A stretch of DNA of 64,000 nucleotides from an uncultured Acidimicrobiales bacterium (GCA_938002955.1 CALLAA010000045.1:1-64000), one strand, 5' to 3'. Numbered from the stretch's first letter, positions 40,156-49,850 are shown. Numbers and translations: made by a program. Notes: a model not told the origin generated them from the letters alone.

Positions 40156-43100
40156 TTCTCCGGCGTCCAGCCTCCGCCGCCCGGGGTCTCAATCTCGAAG
40201 CGGTCCCCGGGAGCGACCGTGGTTTGGGTTACGCCTGGCAGCTCTTCAACCGATCCATCGGACCGGATCACACGGTTGTGTCCGATCGCCCCGTCACCAC
40301 CGTTCTCGAGCCCGTAAGGAGCCACCGATCGGTGGCCGGACAAGACGTTGACCTCGAATGCCTCATGGAACAGCATGCGGCGAACAACACCATCGCCACC
40401 CCGATGTCGCCCCTCTCCACCGGAACCTGCACGCACGTGGAACGTCTCGAGCTGGACGGGAAAGCGCCACTCCAGCACCTCGGGGTCGGTGAGACGGCTG
40501 TTCGTCATGTGGGTGTGGACAGCAGAGCACCCTGCGGCTCTCGGAGTGGCTCCTGCTCCCCCGCAGATCGTCTCGTAATACTGATGCTCATCGTTGCCCC
40601 AGATGAAGTTGTTCATCGTTCCCTGCGCTGCAGCGAGCACACCGAGCGCTCCGAACAGCGTGTCGACAATGAGTTGGCTGGTCTCTACGTTCCCAGAGAT
40701 AACGGCCGCCGGGTAGCTCGGATTGATCATCGAGTCGTCGGGCAAGATCAGTTCGAGCGGCGCCATACAGCCAGCGTTGAGCGGAATGTCGTCGTCGACC
40801 ATGCATCGGAACACGTACAACACAGCAGCGTGCGCAATCGCTGATGGAGCGTTGAAGTTCCCGGGATGGGTGCCGCTTGATCCGGTGAAGTCGATCGTCG
40901 CCGACCGACTTGCTCGATCGACGGAAATGTCAACGCTGACCTGGTAGCCATCGTCCATCGCATAGCGAAACGAGCAATCGCTGAGCACATCGATGACGCG
41001 ACGAACCGATTCCTCGGCGTTGTCCTTCACGTGTCCCATGTAGGCGTGCACAACCTCGAGTCCGAAGTGGTCGATGACGCCAAACAGCTCGGTGGTCCCC
41101 TTCTCGCACGCAGCGACCTGCGCCTTGAGGTCGGCGATGTTCTTCGCCGGGTTTCGCGCTGGCCACTTCGCCGAGGTGAGCAGATCGTGCAGTTCGGCCT
41201 CACGGAAGCGGCCTTCGGAGACCAGCAGGAAGTTGTCGATCAAGACTCCCTCGTCGTCGACGTTCGTCGAGTCCGCTGGTGCGGAGCCGGGAACACTGCC
41301 CCCGATGTCTGCATGATGACCGCGGGACGCAACGTAGAAGATCGGCGACGTCGATTCGCTCGTCTGGAATACGGGCTTGATCACCGTGATGTCGGGAAGG
41401 TGGGTGCCTCCGTTATAGGGCGCGTTCATGACGTAGACATCGCCATCGACCATGTGCGGATTCTGCCGGATGATCGACTTGATCGACTCGCTCATCGACC
41501 CGAGATGCACGGGCATGTGGGGAGCATTGGCGATCAGCTCCCCGTCTGGATCAAATATTGCGCACGAAAAGTCGAGACGCTCTTTGATATTCACCGACGC
41601 AGCGGTGTTCTCGAGCACGACCCCCATTTGCTCTGCGATGTTCATGAAGAGGTTGTTGAAGATCTCGAGCTGGATCGGGTCTACCGTGGTGCCGATCGCT
41701 GCCGCGTCATCGGCCACCGACACCCGATCGAGCACGAGGTCTCCGGTGGCGTTCATGCCAGCGCACCAACCGGGCTCGACAACGGTTGTGCCCGTCTCCT
41801 CAATGATGATGGCCGGCCCCGAGATTTCGCAGCCGTGCGCGAGGTCGGAGCGGGAGTAGAACGGGGTCTCGTGGAACGCGCCTTTCATCCACGTGCGATG
41901 GGTAGCGATCGGCTCAGGGTCGGAGTTTCCGCTCAAATCAGCGGCGTGCAGCCCTGCAATAGCTCCGGAGGCCCCGATGGTCTCGAGTTGCATGGACTCG
42001 ACGATCAATGCCTTCTCGGGGGCGATGAAGCCATACCTCGCCTGGTGGACCCGCTGAAACTCGCTGATCACTGCGTCCTGGTCGCCGGCTTCGATGGTCA
42101 GAGAACTGTCGGAACCTTCGTACCGGACGCTCAGTCGACGCACCGTCGTGATGTTCGTTGCGGGAACTCCTTGGCCCTCGACCGCAGCGTGCCCGGCCGA
42201 TGCAAGCGCTGTCCAACGTGGTTCGAGGTCGGAGAGCAGCTGCGGCGCTAGAGGTGCCTCGATCGCCTCGTCGGCGACGTGACGCACATCGGCGAGTCCG
42301 ATTCCGACAGCGGACAGGACGCCTGCGAGCGGATGGATGTGGACGCGTTCGATTCCGAGCCGCTCCGCGACGAGACAAGCGTGCTGCCCGCCGGCACCTC
42401 CGAAACAGACGAGCGTGTACCCGGTGATGTCGTACCCGCGCTGCACGGAGATCTTCTTGATGGCATTCGCCATGTTCTCGACGGCAATGGCGATGAAGCC
42501 CTCTGCGAGCTGCTCTGGCGATTGCACGGTGCCCGTTGCGGCGAGGACTTCGGCCGCGAGCTCGTCGAAGCGAGCTCGGACCACGTCGGCATCGAGACGT
42601 TCAGCACCGTCGGCTCCAAAGACCGCCGGGAAGTACTCGGGTCGCAGCTTGCCTTCGAGGACGTTGCAGTCGGTGACGGCGAGCGGTCCTCCGTTGCCAT
42701 AGCTCGCCGGACCCGGGTTTGCTCCGGCGGACTCGGGCCCAACGCGCATTCGGGAGCCATCGAACCGGACGATGGAGCCGCCGCCGGCAGCCACGGTGTG
42801 GATGGCGATCATGGGCGCCCGGACACGGATTCCGGCAACCTCGGTTTCATAGACACGCTCGAGTTCGCCCGCATAGTGCGATACATCGGTAGAGGTCCCG
42901 CCCATGTCGAAACCGATTTGCTTGTCGAACCCTGCAGCCGATGCGGTTTCGATCATCCCGACAACTCCCCCGGCAGGGCCGCTAAGCAGCGCGTCCTTCC
43001 CCTGGAAGTGACCGGCGCTCGTGAGCCCGCCATTGGACTGCATAAACATCAACCGCGGAGATTTGTACAGATTTTGGACCCCCACAGGTTCCTTTTTCTG

Positions 43101-43808
43101 TACAAATCCGGGGGTTGGCTGGAGTTGGGCGGACACCTGGTTGACGTATCGGCGAAGGACCGGGGAGAGGTACGCGTCGACGACCGTGGTGTCGCCGCGG
43201 GAGACCAATTTCATAAGCGGACTCACCTCGTGGCTTACCGAGACTTGCCCAAAGCCCATCTCGCGAGCAGCTGCCGCGATCTGTGCTTCATGATCGGTGT
43301 AGCGATAGCCATGGAGCAGAGAGATTGCGACCGACTCGATGCCTTCGTCGAGCAACGTTTGCAGCTTGGAGAGGACTTCGTCGAGGTCGAGTTCGATCTG
43401 CACCTGACCAGCGGCCGAGATGCGTTCGTCGACCTCGACCACGGTTTCGTAGAGCATTTCGGGAAGCGCGATGTCGAGCGCAAACAGGTCCGGGCGTGCT
43501 TGGTACCCAATTCGTAGGGCATCGGCGAAGCCCGTGGTGGTGATCAAGGCAGTTCGGGCGCCTTGGCGCTCGAGGAGCGCGTTCGTCGCGACCGTCGTAC
43601 CCATCCGAATCGCGTCGATCACGTCGGTTGGAATGGGCTCGCCATCGGCGACATCGAGCAGCTGCCGGATGCCTTCGATAGCAGCGTCGGGGTAATGCTG
43701 TGGGTTCTCGGACAGCAACTTCAACGTCGCCGTCGACCCGTTGGGGCGACGCGCCACGATGTCGGTGAACGTGCCACCTCGGTCAATCCAAAATTCCCAA
43801 CCAGCCAT
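40152..43808 (-). CDS. Fused HyuA-HyuB hydantoinase/5-oxoprolinase
   Basis: This 1,218-residue cytosolic protein joins the ATP-using HyuA part ([41 protein letters not shown]) with the HyuB part starting near residue 700 ([34 protein letters not shown]). This is the architecture of ATP-dependent 5-oxoprolinase (OPLAH), which opens 5-oxoproline or hydantoins. Residues 234-250, between LQPTP and [11 protein letters not shown], are extra compared with the usual short spacing and coincide with a 49-nt palindrome. The start is leaderless-like (TAGGAT 6 nt upstream). The M24 gene lies upstream on the same strand. Confidence 0.9.
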   Translation of the reverse strand: MAGWEFWIDRGGTFTDIVARRPNGSTATLKLLSENPQHYPDAAIEGIRQLLDVADGEPIPTDVIDAIRMGTTVATNALLERQGARTALITTTGFADALRIGYQARPDLFALDIALPEMLYETVVEVDERISAAGQVQIELDLDEVLSKLQTLLDEGIESVAISLLHGYRYTDHEAQIAAAAREMGFGQVSVSHEVSPLMKLVSRGDTTVVDAYLSPVLRRYVNQVSAQLQPTPGFVQKKEPVGVQNLYKSPRLMFMQSNGGLTSAGHFQGKDALLSGPAGGVVGMIETASAAGFDKQIGFDMGGTSTDVSHYAGELERVYETEVAGIRVRAPMIAIHTVAAGGGSIVRFDGSRMRVGPESAGANPGPASYGNGGPLAVTDCNVLEGKLRPEYFPAVFGADGAERLDADVVRARFDELAAEVLAATGTVQSPEQLAEGFIAIAVENMANAIKKISVQRGYDITGYTLVCFGGAGGQHACLVAERLGIERVHIHPLAGVLSAVGIGLADVRHVADEAIEAPLAPQLLSDLEPRWTALASAGHAAVEGQGVPATNITTVRRLSVRYEGSDSSLTIEAGDQDAVISEFQRVHQARYGFIAPEKALIVESMQLETIGASGAIAGLHAADLSGNSDPEPIATHRTWMKGAFHETPFYSRSDLAHGCEISGPAIIIEETGTTVVEPGWCAGMNATGDLVLDRVSVADDAAAIGTTVDPIQLEIFNNLFMNIAEQMGVVLENTAASVNIKERLDFSCAIFDPDGELIANAPHMPVHLGSMSESIKSIIRQNPHMVDGDVYVMNAPYNGGTHLPDITVIKPVFQTSESTSPIFYVASRGHHADIGGSVPGSAPADSTNVDDEGVLIDNFLLVSEGRFREAELHDLLTSAKWPARNPAKNIADLKAQVAACEKGTTELFGVIDHFGLEVVHAYMGHVKDNAEESVRRVIDVLSDCSFRYAMDDGYQVSVDISVDRASRSATIDFTGSSGTHPGNFNAPSAIAHAAVLYVFRCMVDDDIPLNAGCMAPLELILPDDSMINPSYPAAVISGNVETSQLIVDTLFGALGVLAAAQGTMNNFIWGNDEHQYYETICGGAGATPRAAGCSAVHTHMTNSRLTDPEVLEWRFPVQLETFHVRAGSGGEGRHRGGDGVVRRMLFHEAFEVNVLSGHRSVAPYGLENGGDGAIGHNRVIRSDGSVEELPGVTQTTVAPGDRFEIETPGGGGWTPEN
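43060..43108. repeat. 49-nt palindromic element inside the hydantoinase coding region
   Basis: Perfect 12-base arms, gatttgtacaga (43060-43071) and tctgtacaaatc (43097-43108), enclose a 25-nt centre that can pair further (ggacc with ggttcc). The element is translated on the minus strand as residues 234-250 of the fused hydantoinase, in frame. Its termini share GATTTGT/ACAAATC with the palindrome at 43829-43883. Confidence 0.8.
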
Positions 43809-43814
43809 CGCGGA

Positions 43815-43820
43815 ATCCTA
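43815..43820 (-). promoter_or_regulatory. -10 box (TAGGAT) for the hydantoinase gene
   Basis: TAGGAT on the minus strand is 6 nt before the ATG at 43808, lying between the palindrome and the start. It allows expression independent of the M24 gene. Confidence 0.45.
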
Positions 43821-43828
43821 CGCCCGCC

Positions 43829-43883
43829 AAAGATTTGTGAGCGATTCCGCGGGCTGAGCGAGCGCGATCGCTCACAAATCTTT
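43829..43883. repeat. 55-nt palindrome with 17-bp perfect arms between M24 and hydantoinase genes
   Basis: Arms aaagatttgtgagcgat (43829-43845) and atcgctcacaaatcttt (43867-43883) are perfectly complementary; the 21-nt centre is GC-rich and can also pair. The right arm overlaps the TAA stop of the M24 gene, so the hairpin could end that transcript. No T-run follows, and its ends resemble the element inside the hydantoinase gene, so a mobile palindromic repeat is an alternative. Confidence 0.75.
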
Positions 43884-45033
43884 AGTTGATGACGAGGTCC
43901 AGGCTCGAACGGCTGAGTCGCTCACATCCGTCTTCAGTGACGACCACCGAATGGCCAAGATTCATTGCTCGACCATCGTCCAGGTTGAGCAAAATCATGT
44001 GCAAGAAGTAGACCTGATCGACTTCAAAGGTCAGCGGATTGCCGTGATAGAGCATTGGCCAGTCCACCCAGATCGGGGCGTACACGGCCCCCATCCCGTA
44101 GCCGCAAGCGTTCATGCGATGGTCGGCGAATCCAGCGTCGTCGAGAACCGTCGCGTGAACGTCGAACACCTCACCGAGCGATACCCCTGGCCTGATTGCT
44201 TCCTCACACGCCAGTAGCGCATCCCTGCAGGCCCCATGCATCGCCACGTGCTCGGGCGATGCCGTCCCCGTGAGCAGCGTGCGCATCATGGCCGCGTGAT
44301 ATTGGCGCTCGACCCCGCACCATTCGAGGGTCAGTTGGTCGTCGTTGCCGATCGTTCGGCGGCCACTGGTATAACGCACCATCAACGCAGCGGGCCCGGA
44401 CCCGATGATGAGGCTGTTGCCGGCGTAGTCACCGCCGTTTCTCAAGATGACATCTTGCATGTCAGCGACGACTTCGGCCTCGGACACTCCGGCTGCGGCG
44501 CGGTCGACCGCTGCATCCCATGCGTCGTCGGCCAGCTCTGCGGCGCGTCGAATGTACGCGAGTTCGGCTGGGCTCTTCGTACGACGCAGTTCTTGAATCA
44601 GAGACGACGCATCGTTCCAGGTGCAAAAGTTGGCGAGCGCAGCTTCGAGCAGGATCCAGTTCGATGCTTTGAGTCCGTAGCTGTCAGTCTCGATGCCGAC
44701 ATGAGCGCCACGGAGCCCCATATCGTCGAGCATCGCGACGAGGTCTTGGGCGGGGTTCATCCCTTCGACATCTGTCCAGATACGGATGTCAGTGAGGTTC
44801 GAGGTGTACTGCGCTGTGCCGCGGTCGGGCATGCGCGTCAGCAACGTTTGGCGACCATCCGCGGTCACGACAAGACACTGGAACATCGCGAATCCAAACG
44901 TGTCGTAGCCACTCAGCCAGTACATCGACTCCTGCTTGAAAACGAGGAGCGCATCGATGCCTGCACCGGCGACAGCAGCTGCGGCCCTTGCGCCTCGTTC
45001 GTTCATCTCGGCTTCGCTGAAGTGCACTGGCAT
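43882..45033 (-). CDS. M24 family protein, ectoine-hydrolase (DoeA)-like, non-metal type
   Basis: The 383-residue protein has a creatinase_N domain (DALLVFKQESMYWLSGYD) and a pita-bread M24 domain. The five metal ligands of aminopeptidase P are missing: the first Asp site reads LEWCGVERQYHAAMMRTL, the His segment NACGYGMG, and the glutamate sites FLHMILL and MNLGHSVV. The RQYHA pattern and ACGYGMGAVYAPIWVDW recall the DoeA-like subgroup. Creatinase's catalytic His and Glu are also absent. It probably hydrolyses an amide or ring without metal, or is non-catalytic. AGGAGG lies 6 nt before the ATG. Confidence 0.75.
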   Translation of the reverse strand: MPVHFSEAEMNERGARAAAAVAGAGIDALLVFKQESMYWLSGYDTFGFAMFQCLVVTADGRQTLLTRMPDRGTAQYTSNLTDIRIWTDVEGMNPAQDLVAMLDDMGLRGAHVGIETDSYGLKASNWILLEAALANFCTWNDASSLIQELRRTKSPAELAYIRRAAELADDAWDAAVDRAAAGVSEAEVVADMQDVILRNGGDYAGNSLIIGSGPAALMVRYTSGRRTIGNDDQLTLEWCGVERQYHAAMMRTLLTGTASPEHVAMHGACRDALLACEEAIRPGVSLGEVFDVHATVLDDAGFADHRMNACGYGMGAVYAPIWVDWPMLYHGNPLTFEVDQVYFLHMILLNLDDGRAMNLGHSVVVTEDGCERLSRSSLDLVIN

Positions 45034-45085
45034 CTCTGCCCTCCTCTAGACCCGGCTGGTATTCCACACGCTTCGGTGGCCGTTG

Positions 45086-45091
45086 TAGCCT
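45086..45091 (+). promoter_or_regulatory. -10 box (TAGCCT) for the acyl-CoA dehydrogenase at 45098
   Basis: TAGCCT, then 6 nt, then ATG; no ribosome-binding site. Leaderless transcript likely. Confidence 0.45.
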
Positions 45092-45097
45092 CGGCCG

Positions 45098-46327
45098 ATG
45101 GCCATCGACTTCACTCTCCCACCCGACATTGAAGAACTGCGAACTCGGGTGCGGACGTTCGTCACCGATGTGATACTCACCGCAGAGCCCGAGATCGAGG
45201 AGCTCAAGGCGACCGATAAGGCGGCGTACATCGACAAGATCGTCGGCCTCCGAAAGCTCGCCTTCGCTGAGGGCCTGTGGATGCCGCACATGCCGAAGGA
45301 CTGGGGCGGGATGGAACTCGGCCATGTGGGTCTCGCGATGTTTCAGGCCGAGGCGGCCAAGGCGTACTACGGGCCGTGGGTCATGAACTGCCAAGCGCCC
45401 GATGAAGGCAACATGCACACGTTGCTTCATTGGGGAACCGACGAGCAAAAGGAGAAATACCTGAAGCCGTTGTGTGCTGGCAAGACGACGTCGTGTTTCG
45501 CGATGACCGAACCCGAGGTCGCCGGGTCGGACCCAACGCTTATTCGCACTACCGCTTATCAAGACGGCGACGAGTGGGTCATCAACGGCCATAAGTGGTT
45601 CATCTCCAATGCGCATCGTGCGCACTTTGCGATCTTGGTGTGCCGCACCGAGGACGACCCGGACCTCCCCCAAGCAGCAAACAGTGCCTTCATCATCGAC
45701 ATCCCTCACGACGGCTGGACCGAAGCGCGCCAGATCGAAACCATGCACGGCAGCACCGGCCATAGCGAAATCCTCATCGAGGATCTTCGGGTGCACAACG
45801 ACCAGATGCTCGGCGGCCGGGGTCAGGGGCATCTGCTCGGCCAGTACCGTCTCGGCCCGGCACGACTCGCCCACTGCATGCGCTGGATCGCACAGGCTGA
45901 AACCGCCCTCGACATGATGGTCGACCGGTCGCTCGACCGGTTCAGCCACGGGTCCATCCTCGCAGAGAAGCAAGGCGTTCAATGGATGATCGCCGACTCC
46001 GCAATGGAGCTGTACCAGTGCAAGCTCATGGTCCTGCACGCAGCATCGAAGATCGACGCAGGCGAGGACTTCAAAAGCGAGGTATCGATGGCAAAGCACT
46101 TTGTCGCGAACAGCCTGGGTCGCATCATCGACCGGGCCATACAAGTCCATGGGGCGCTCGGGTACTCGACTGACACGCCACTCGCACACATGTACCAGCA
46201 CGCCCGCTGGGCCCGGTTCGCCGATGGGGCAGACGAGATCCATCAGATGCGCATTGCCCAGCGCACGATCGCGGCGTACAAGGACGATGGCAGCACCCGC
46301 CGCGCCACCGGAAACCTACCGATCTAG
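45098..46327 (+). CDS. Acyl-CoA dehydrogenase
   Basis: The 409-residue protein has the three-domain layout: helical N-terminus (FTLPPDIEELRTRVRTFV), middle domain FAMTEPEVAGSDPTLIRT and HKWFISNA, and C-terminal IQVHGALGYSTDTPLAHMY. The region near the base reads RLGPARLAHCMRWI, an arrangement seen in ACAD10/11-like and FadE-type enzymes of longer or branched acyl-CoAs. Electrons would go to ETF. The NUDIX gene follows 3 nt downstream, probably on the same mRNA. Confidence 0.92.
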   Translation: MAIDFTLPPDIEELRTRVRTFVTDVILTAEPEIEELKATDKAAYIDKIVGLRKLAFAEGLWMPHMPKDWGGMELGHVGLAMFQAEAAKAYYGPWVMNCQAPDEGNMHTLLHWGTDEQKEKYLKPLCAGKTTSCFAMTEPEVAGSDPTLIRTTAYQDGDEWVINGHKWFISNAHRAHFAILVCRTEDDPDLPQAANSAFIIDIPHDGWTEARQIETMHGSTGHSEILIEDLRVHNDQMLGGRGQGHLLGQYRLGPARLAHCMRWIAQAETALDMMVDRSLDRFSHGSILAEKQGVQWMIADSAMELYQCKLMVLHAASKIDAGEDFKSEVSMAKHFVANSLGRIIDRAIQVHGALGYSTDTPLAHMYQHARWARFADGADEIHQMRIAQRTIAAYKDDGSTRRATGNLPI

Positions 46328-46330
46328 CCC

Positions 46331-46813
46331 ATGACCACCAGCGCAGGTCTCCTGTTGTGGCGAGCCCGCGACGGCGTGGTCGAGGTCCTTATTGGCCATA
46401 TGGGTGGACCGTTCTGGGCACACAAGTCGGACCATGCCTGGTCGATCCCCAAAGGTCTCGTCGACGTTGAAACAGACGAGGAGCTCCTCATCGCCGCCGA
46501 GCGTGAGTTCGCAGAGGAGATGGGATCGGCTGCACCGGGCGGCGAGAGCATCGACCTGGGCTCGGTCAAGAGCGGCACCAAGACGATCACGGTCTTCGCC
46601 CGCAGCGGGGACTTCGATGCTGGTGCGGCGACGAGCAACACGTTCACGATGGAGTGGCCGAGAGGTTCGGGGCGTATCCAGGAGTTTCCCGAGATCGATC
46701 GAGCCGAGTGGGTTCCGCTGGCCAACGCAGAGCGATACCTGACCAAGTCACAAGCGCCCTTGCTCGAACGACTTGCAACTGCGATTAGCGCTTCGGGCGA
46801 AACGAGCCCCTAA
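46331..46813 (+). CDS. NUDIX hydrolase
   Basis: The 160-residue protein has the NUDIX box from GLVDVETDEELL through AAEREFAEEMG, giving the REFAEEMG metal site. An N-terminal strand SAGLLLWR and the motif WSIPKG are typical of the Ap4A/MutT-like group. It hydrolyses a nucleoside diphosphate linked to another group; the substrate is unassigned. It is likely co-transcribed with the acyl-CoA dehydrogenase and is convergent with the glycosyltransferase gene (4-nt overlap). Confidence 0.92.
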   Translation: MTTSAGLLLWRARDGVVEVLIGHMGGPFWAHKSDHAWSIPKGLVDVETDEELLIAAEREFAEEMGSAAPGGESIDLGSVKSGTKTITVFARSGDFDAGAATSNTFTMEWPRGSGRIQEFPEIDRAEWVPLANAERYLTKSQAPLLERLATAISASGETSP

Positions 46814-47925
46814 CGCACAGGATCGCTGAGATCGATCGCTGGCATTCCAGCCGCCTCAAGGACGAGGTCGACGATTCGTCTACCGTTGACAGCAGCGTCG
46901 AAACGCTCTTCGGCTCGCTCGCGCGCGGCGCTACCCATCCGCCGTCGTAGCTCCGGGTCTTCGATGAGCGCGGCAAGTCGGTGAGCCATATTCTCCGGGG
47001 TCTGTTCGGCCGCGGCGAATCCCGTGACCTGGTCGACGACGATGTCGCGTAGCCCGCCGGAGTTGGACGCCACAATCGGCAGACCCGAAGCGCTCGCTTC
47101 GGCGGCCGCGATGCCAAAGGCTTCGGCTTGGCTTGGAAGTGCGAACACATCGCATGTTTGGAACAGCGAAAGCAGCTCGGGCGAGTTGGGCATCATGTCG
47201 TTGTGCACGACGATGCCGTCGGCGTCGGGCTGGTAGCGGTCCCGGGTAACGAGGTGCAATTCGGCCGAGCCTGGAGCGAGACGCCGAAACGCATCCACGA
47301 GCATCAGACCCCCCTTGCGTTCGAGGTCACCGCCAACAAAAAGGATCCGAGGCACCGGGTTCTGCACACTGGCGTCGCGTTGTCGCCACATCTGAAGATC
47401 AACGCCCGGCGCTACGACGGCCACTCGGTCCTCGGCTACCCCGTACTCCTCGATCACCGACTCGGCGCACCAACTCGACCAACAGACCACCCGCTTCGCA
47501 CCACGAAAGACGCGAACGTTCACCGCGTGTTTCGCCGCCGCGACCACCCGATTTCGATCGACGGTGTGGTCGTACTGTTCGGCCATTCGGTCGTATTGAC
47601 GCGGAGTGATATCGGTTGCCAACACATACGGGAACTTCCGGAGCTGCTCGGCGCTAAGAACGGCCGGAACCTGAGTGTTGAAAAAGGCAACATCGGGCCG
47701 ACCGCTAGAGATACCTTCGAGCGTCTGGGCGCGACCGGCCGCACTTCCAAAGAGCGACGAGCCAACAACAGGTATCTTCGCCACGTTCGGTGTTCGTTCA
47801 GGCTGATAGTCCACTTCGACCCAGTCTGCGCCGACGCGCTCATCGGTGTCGATGTACTGACGAAGGTTCCGGTAGTAGGAGTAGTGGCCGAGGTGTTGTT
47901 CCATCACGAAGGACGCCTTCGCCAC
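46810..47925 (-). CDS. Family 4 glycosyltransferase
   Basis: The frame is open far upstream, but the GTG at 47925 follows GAGG by about 6 nt and begins just before the first strand (AKASFVMEQHLGHYSYYRNL); 371 residues. The GT-B fold shows VVAPGVDLQMW, RILFVGGDLERKGGLMLVDA and the nucleotide-sugar E-x7-E motif EAFGIAAAE followed by GLPIVASNSGGLRD. It transfers a sugar to an unknown lipid or glycan acceptor at the membrane or in the cytosol. The sugar donor cannot be stated. Confidence 0.88.
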   Translation of the reverse strand: MAKASFVMEQHLGHYSYYRNLRQYIDTDERVGADWVEVDYQPERTPNVAKIPVVGSSLFGSAAGRAQTLEGISSGRPDVAFFNTQVPAVLSAEQLRKFPYVLATDITPRQYDRMAEQYDHTVDRNRVVAAAKHAVNVRVFRGAKRVVCWSSWCAESVIEEYGVAEDRVAVVAPGVDLQMWRQRDASVQNPVPRILFVGGDLERKGGLMLVDAFRRLAPGSAELHLVTRDRYQPDADGIVVHNDMMPNSPELLSLFQTCDVFALPSQAEAFGIAAAEASASGLPIVASNSGGLRDIVVDQVTGFAAAEQTPENMAHRLAALIEDPELRRRMGSAARERAEERFDAAVNGRRIVDLVLEAAGMPAIDLSDPVR

Positions 47926-48102
47926 GTGTTGCCTCGTCTGGACACGCTCGATTGACTTCACAGATCCCACCCCGCTCGGTGCTGCCCGCCGAAGTCCGCA
48001 TAGCGAGCAACACTCCGATGGTAGCGAATCGGCCCCGTCCTCGCCGCATCGAACCAGCAGAGCACCTGACGTATCGAGCGAGGACACCAATGCAGCTGGG
48101 TC

Positions 48103-48108
48103 TACGAT
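48103..48108 (+). promoter_or_regulatory. -10 box (TACGAT) for the IPNS-like oxygenase
   Basis: TACGAT, 6 nt, ATG at 48115, without a Shine-Dalgarno sequence; leaderless transcript likely. Confidence 0.5.
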
Positions 48109-48114
48109 CGGACC

Positions 48115-49143
48115 ATGACCCACGGTGCGTTCGACGCTGAAGCCAAAGAAGCTGCCCTTCGCGCAGAATCCGAGACCTGGGATACGACAGCTCCCCAAGA
48201 CGCAGTCGATGGCGACATACCGGTCATCGACGTTTCGGCCTACTTCTCGACCGGTTCCTCGGCGGACCGCGAATTCGTCGCAGCGCAGCTTCGTGATGCG
48301 TGCGAGACGGTCGGCTTTTGGCAACTGATCGGCCATGGCATCGACGGAGATGACATCGCAGCGACCTTCGATGCCGTCCGGCGCTTTCATGGGCTGCCGA
48401 CTGCGGTCAAAGACGAGATCAGAATGGATCGCGAAGGGTGGCCGCTTGGTGGCGTTGGCTACATGCCTGTCGGTGAGCGAAAACTGCCTCGACGAGCGCA
48501 GGGGAACCTAAACGAGGCGTTCATCATGAAGTCGGATCGCGGCATCGATTCCGACGACAACCAGTGGCTGTCCGAGGAGCGCGCACCCGGATTCCGACGG
48601 ACCGCTGAACGGTTTGGACAGCAGCTCGAGCAGTTAGCACGGCGCCTGTTACCGCTCTACGCGACGGCCCTCGGCGTCGATGATGATTTCTTCGCTCCCG
48701 CGTTTGAACGTCCCTTTTGGCGTCTACGAATGACGCACTATCCAGCGGTTGCGCCACCAGCACGCGATGCGTTCGGGATCGCTCCCCATGTCGACACCAC
48801 GTTCTTCACGCTGCTGTTGCAGGATGCGCCGGGCCTCACCATCTATCACACGCCGAAGGACCGGTGGATCAACGTGCCGTTGGTCGACGGAGCCTTCGTC
48901 GTGAATTCTGGCGAACTGCTCCGCCAGTGGACCAATGACCGCTTCTTGTCGGTTCGCCATTTCGCCAATGTCGACGCTGCTGCCGTCGAGTCGACGTCGT
49001 CGCGGTATTCGATTCCCTTCTTCTTTAACGCCACCCGGGACTACCCCATGGAGTGTGTTCCGACGTGCTGCGGGCCCGACAATCCGTCGAAGTATCCGAC
49101 CATCTCGTATAACGAGAGCCAGGGTGTGGTCCAGGGCGAGTAG
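48115..49143 (+). CDS. Isopenicillin N synthase-family Fe(II)/2-oxoglutarate oxygenase
   Basis: The 342-residue protein has the DIOX_N region (DIPVIDVSAYF, CETVGFWQLIGHGI) and a 2OG-FeII_Oxy core with His and Asp in IAPHVDTTFFTLL, the distal His in SVRHFAN and the cosubstrate Arg-x-Ser in SSRYSIPFFF. Family members make plant hormones, ethylene, beta-lactams or oxidise purines. Function here is open. It stands alone, divergent from the glycosyltransferase and convergent with the AhpD-like gene (2-nt gap). Confidence 0.9.
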   Translation: MTHGAFDAEAKEAALRAESETWDTTAPQDAVDGDIPVIDVSAYFSTGSSADREFVAAQLRDACETVGFWQLIGHGIDGDDIAATFDAVRRFHGLPTAVKDEIRMDREGWPLGGVGYMPVGERKLPRRAQGNLNEAFIMKSDRGIDSDDNQWLSEERAPGFRRTAERFGQQLEQLARRLLPLYATALGVDDDFFAPAFERPFWRLRMTHYPAVAPPARDAFGIAPHVDTTFFTLLLQDAPGLTIYHTPKDRWINVPLVDGAFVVNSGELLRQWTNDRFLSVRHFANVDAAAVESTSSRYSIPFFFNATRDYPMECVPTCCGPDNPSKYPTISYNESQGVVQGE

Positions 49144-49145
49144 CG

Positions 49146-49772
49146 CTAGCGACCGCGTCGTTCGTCGTAGCGGGATCGTAGTTCGAGGTCCTTGTTGATC
49201 GGGTCGTGGGCTTCGTCGGGCGCGGTTTGTGCATCGATTCCACAACTGTTCAAAAAGCCGAACATCTCGACCAGGTGGGCAATCCACACGTCTCCCTGCT
49301 CACGTGTCGCGAGGTTTGGTTCGTCCAGAATTGAAACGAGGCGGGCCAGCCAGTACCGGTCTTCGTCGGCTCGTCGGCCACCGGCACGGCTGAGCGCAGC
49401 ATCGAGTGCGTCGATAACGTCGTCTTGGTCGAGCGCTCCGAGTGCGGTCATCTCGTGCTCATCGAGCGGGAAGAGCTCATCGAATTGCTCGAACCAGTGG
49501 AGTTGGTACGCGTACGCATGTCCGTAGGTGCAGTACTGGCATCCGTTGCTCGCGGAAATTGCGACGGCGAGCAGGTGCGTACGGAGTGGCCCCCACGACT
49601 TGAGGATCTTCTCGTAGGTCGCCATGTTCGAGGCGAACCACTTGAGTGTGCCGCGAGCGCCATGCCGTTCGACGATGTCGCTCATAAGGTTTGCTTTGAG
49701 CCCCCACAAACTGCGGCTTACGGTCTCGAGGATCGTTGTTGCGAGCTTCGACGGGGCGACGACTGCTGCCAT
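49146..49772 (-). CDS. AhpD-like / carboxymuconolactone decarboxylase-fold protein
   Basis: The ATG at 49772 with GGAG upstream gives 208 residues. The core helix pair contains NGCQYCTYGHAYAY, a CxxC followed by His as in AhpD-type peroxidase partners and other CMD-family redox proteins. It probably acts as a thiol-dependent peroxidase or reductase in the cytoplasm. It is next to, and on the same strand as, the sarcosine-oxidase-like gene, 78 nt downstream of that gene's stop. That enzyme makes hydrogen peroxide, so peroxide removal is a reasonable inferred link. Confidence 0.82.
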   Translation of the reverse strand: MAAVVAPSKLATTILETVSRSLWGLKANLMSDIVERHGARGTLKWFASNMATYEKILKSWGPLRTHLLAVAISASNGCQYCTYGHAYAYQLHWFEQFDELFPLDEHEMTALGALDQDDVIDALDAALSRAGGRRADEDRYWLARLVSILDEPNLATREQGDVWIAHLVEMFGFLNSCGIDAQTAPDEAHDPINKDLELRSRYDERRGR

Positions 49773-49850
49773 GACTTCTCCATTGTCCTGCGCGCCCAAC
49801 CCCAACCGTAGCCGCGGCTGACGAGATGCGCAGATTGAACGACTCGGCCG

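Noticed and set aside
41031..43517. Two long plus-strand frames (about 406 and 412 codons)
   Set aside because: Both are antisense to the hydantoinase, which is a well-supported gene.
43882..45033. Creatinase or Xaa-Pro aminopeptidase identity
   Set aside because: Neither the metal ligands nor creatinase's catalytic residues are present.
44789..46243. Long minus-strand open frame (484 codons)
   Set aside because: Antisense to the acyl-CoA dehydrogenase at 45098, with no recognisable domain.
47926..48390. N-terminal extension of the glycosyltransferase frame
   Set aside because: It runs antisense through the oxygenase start. A GTG with a good ribosome-binding site at 47925 fits the protein fold better.
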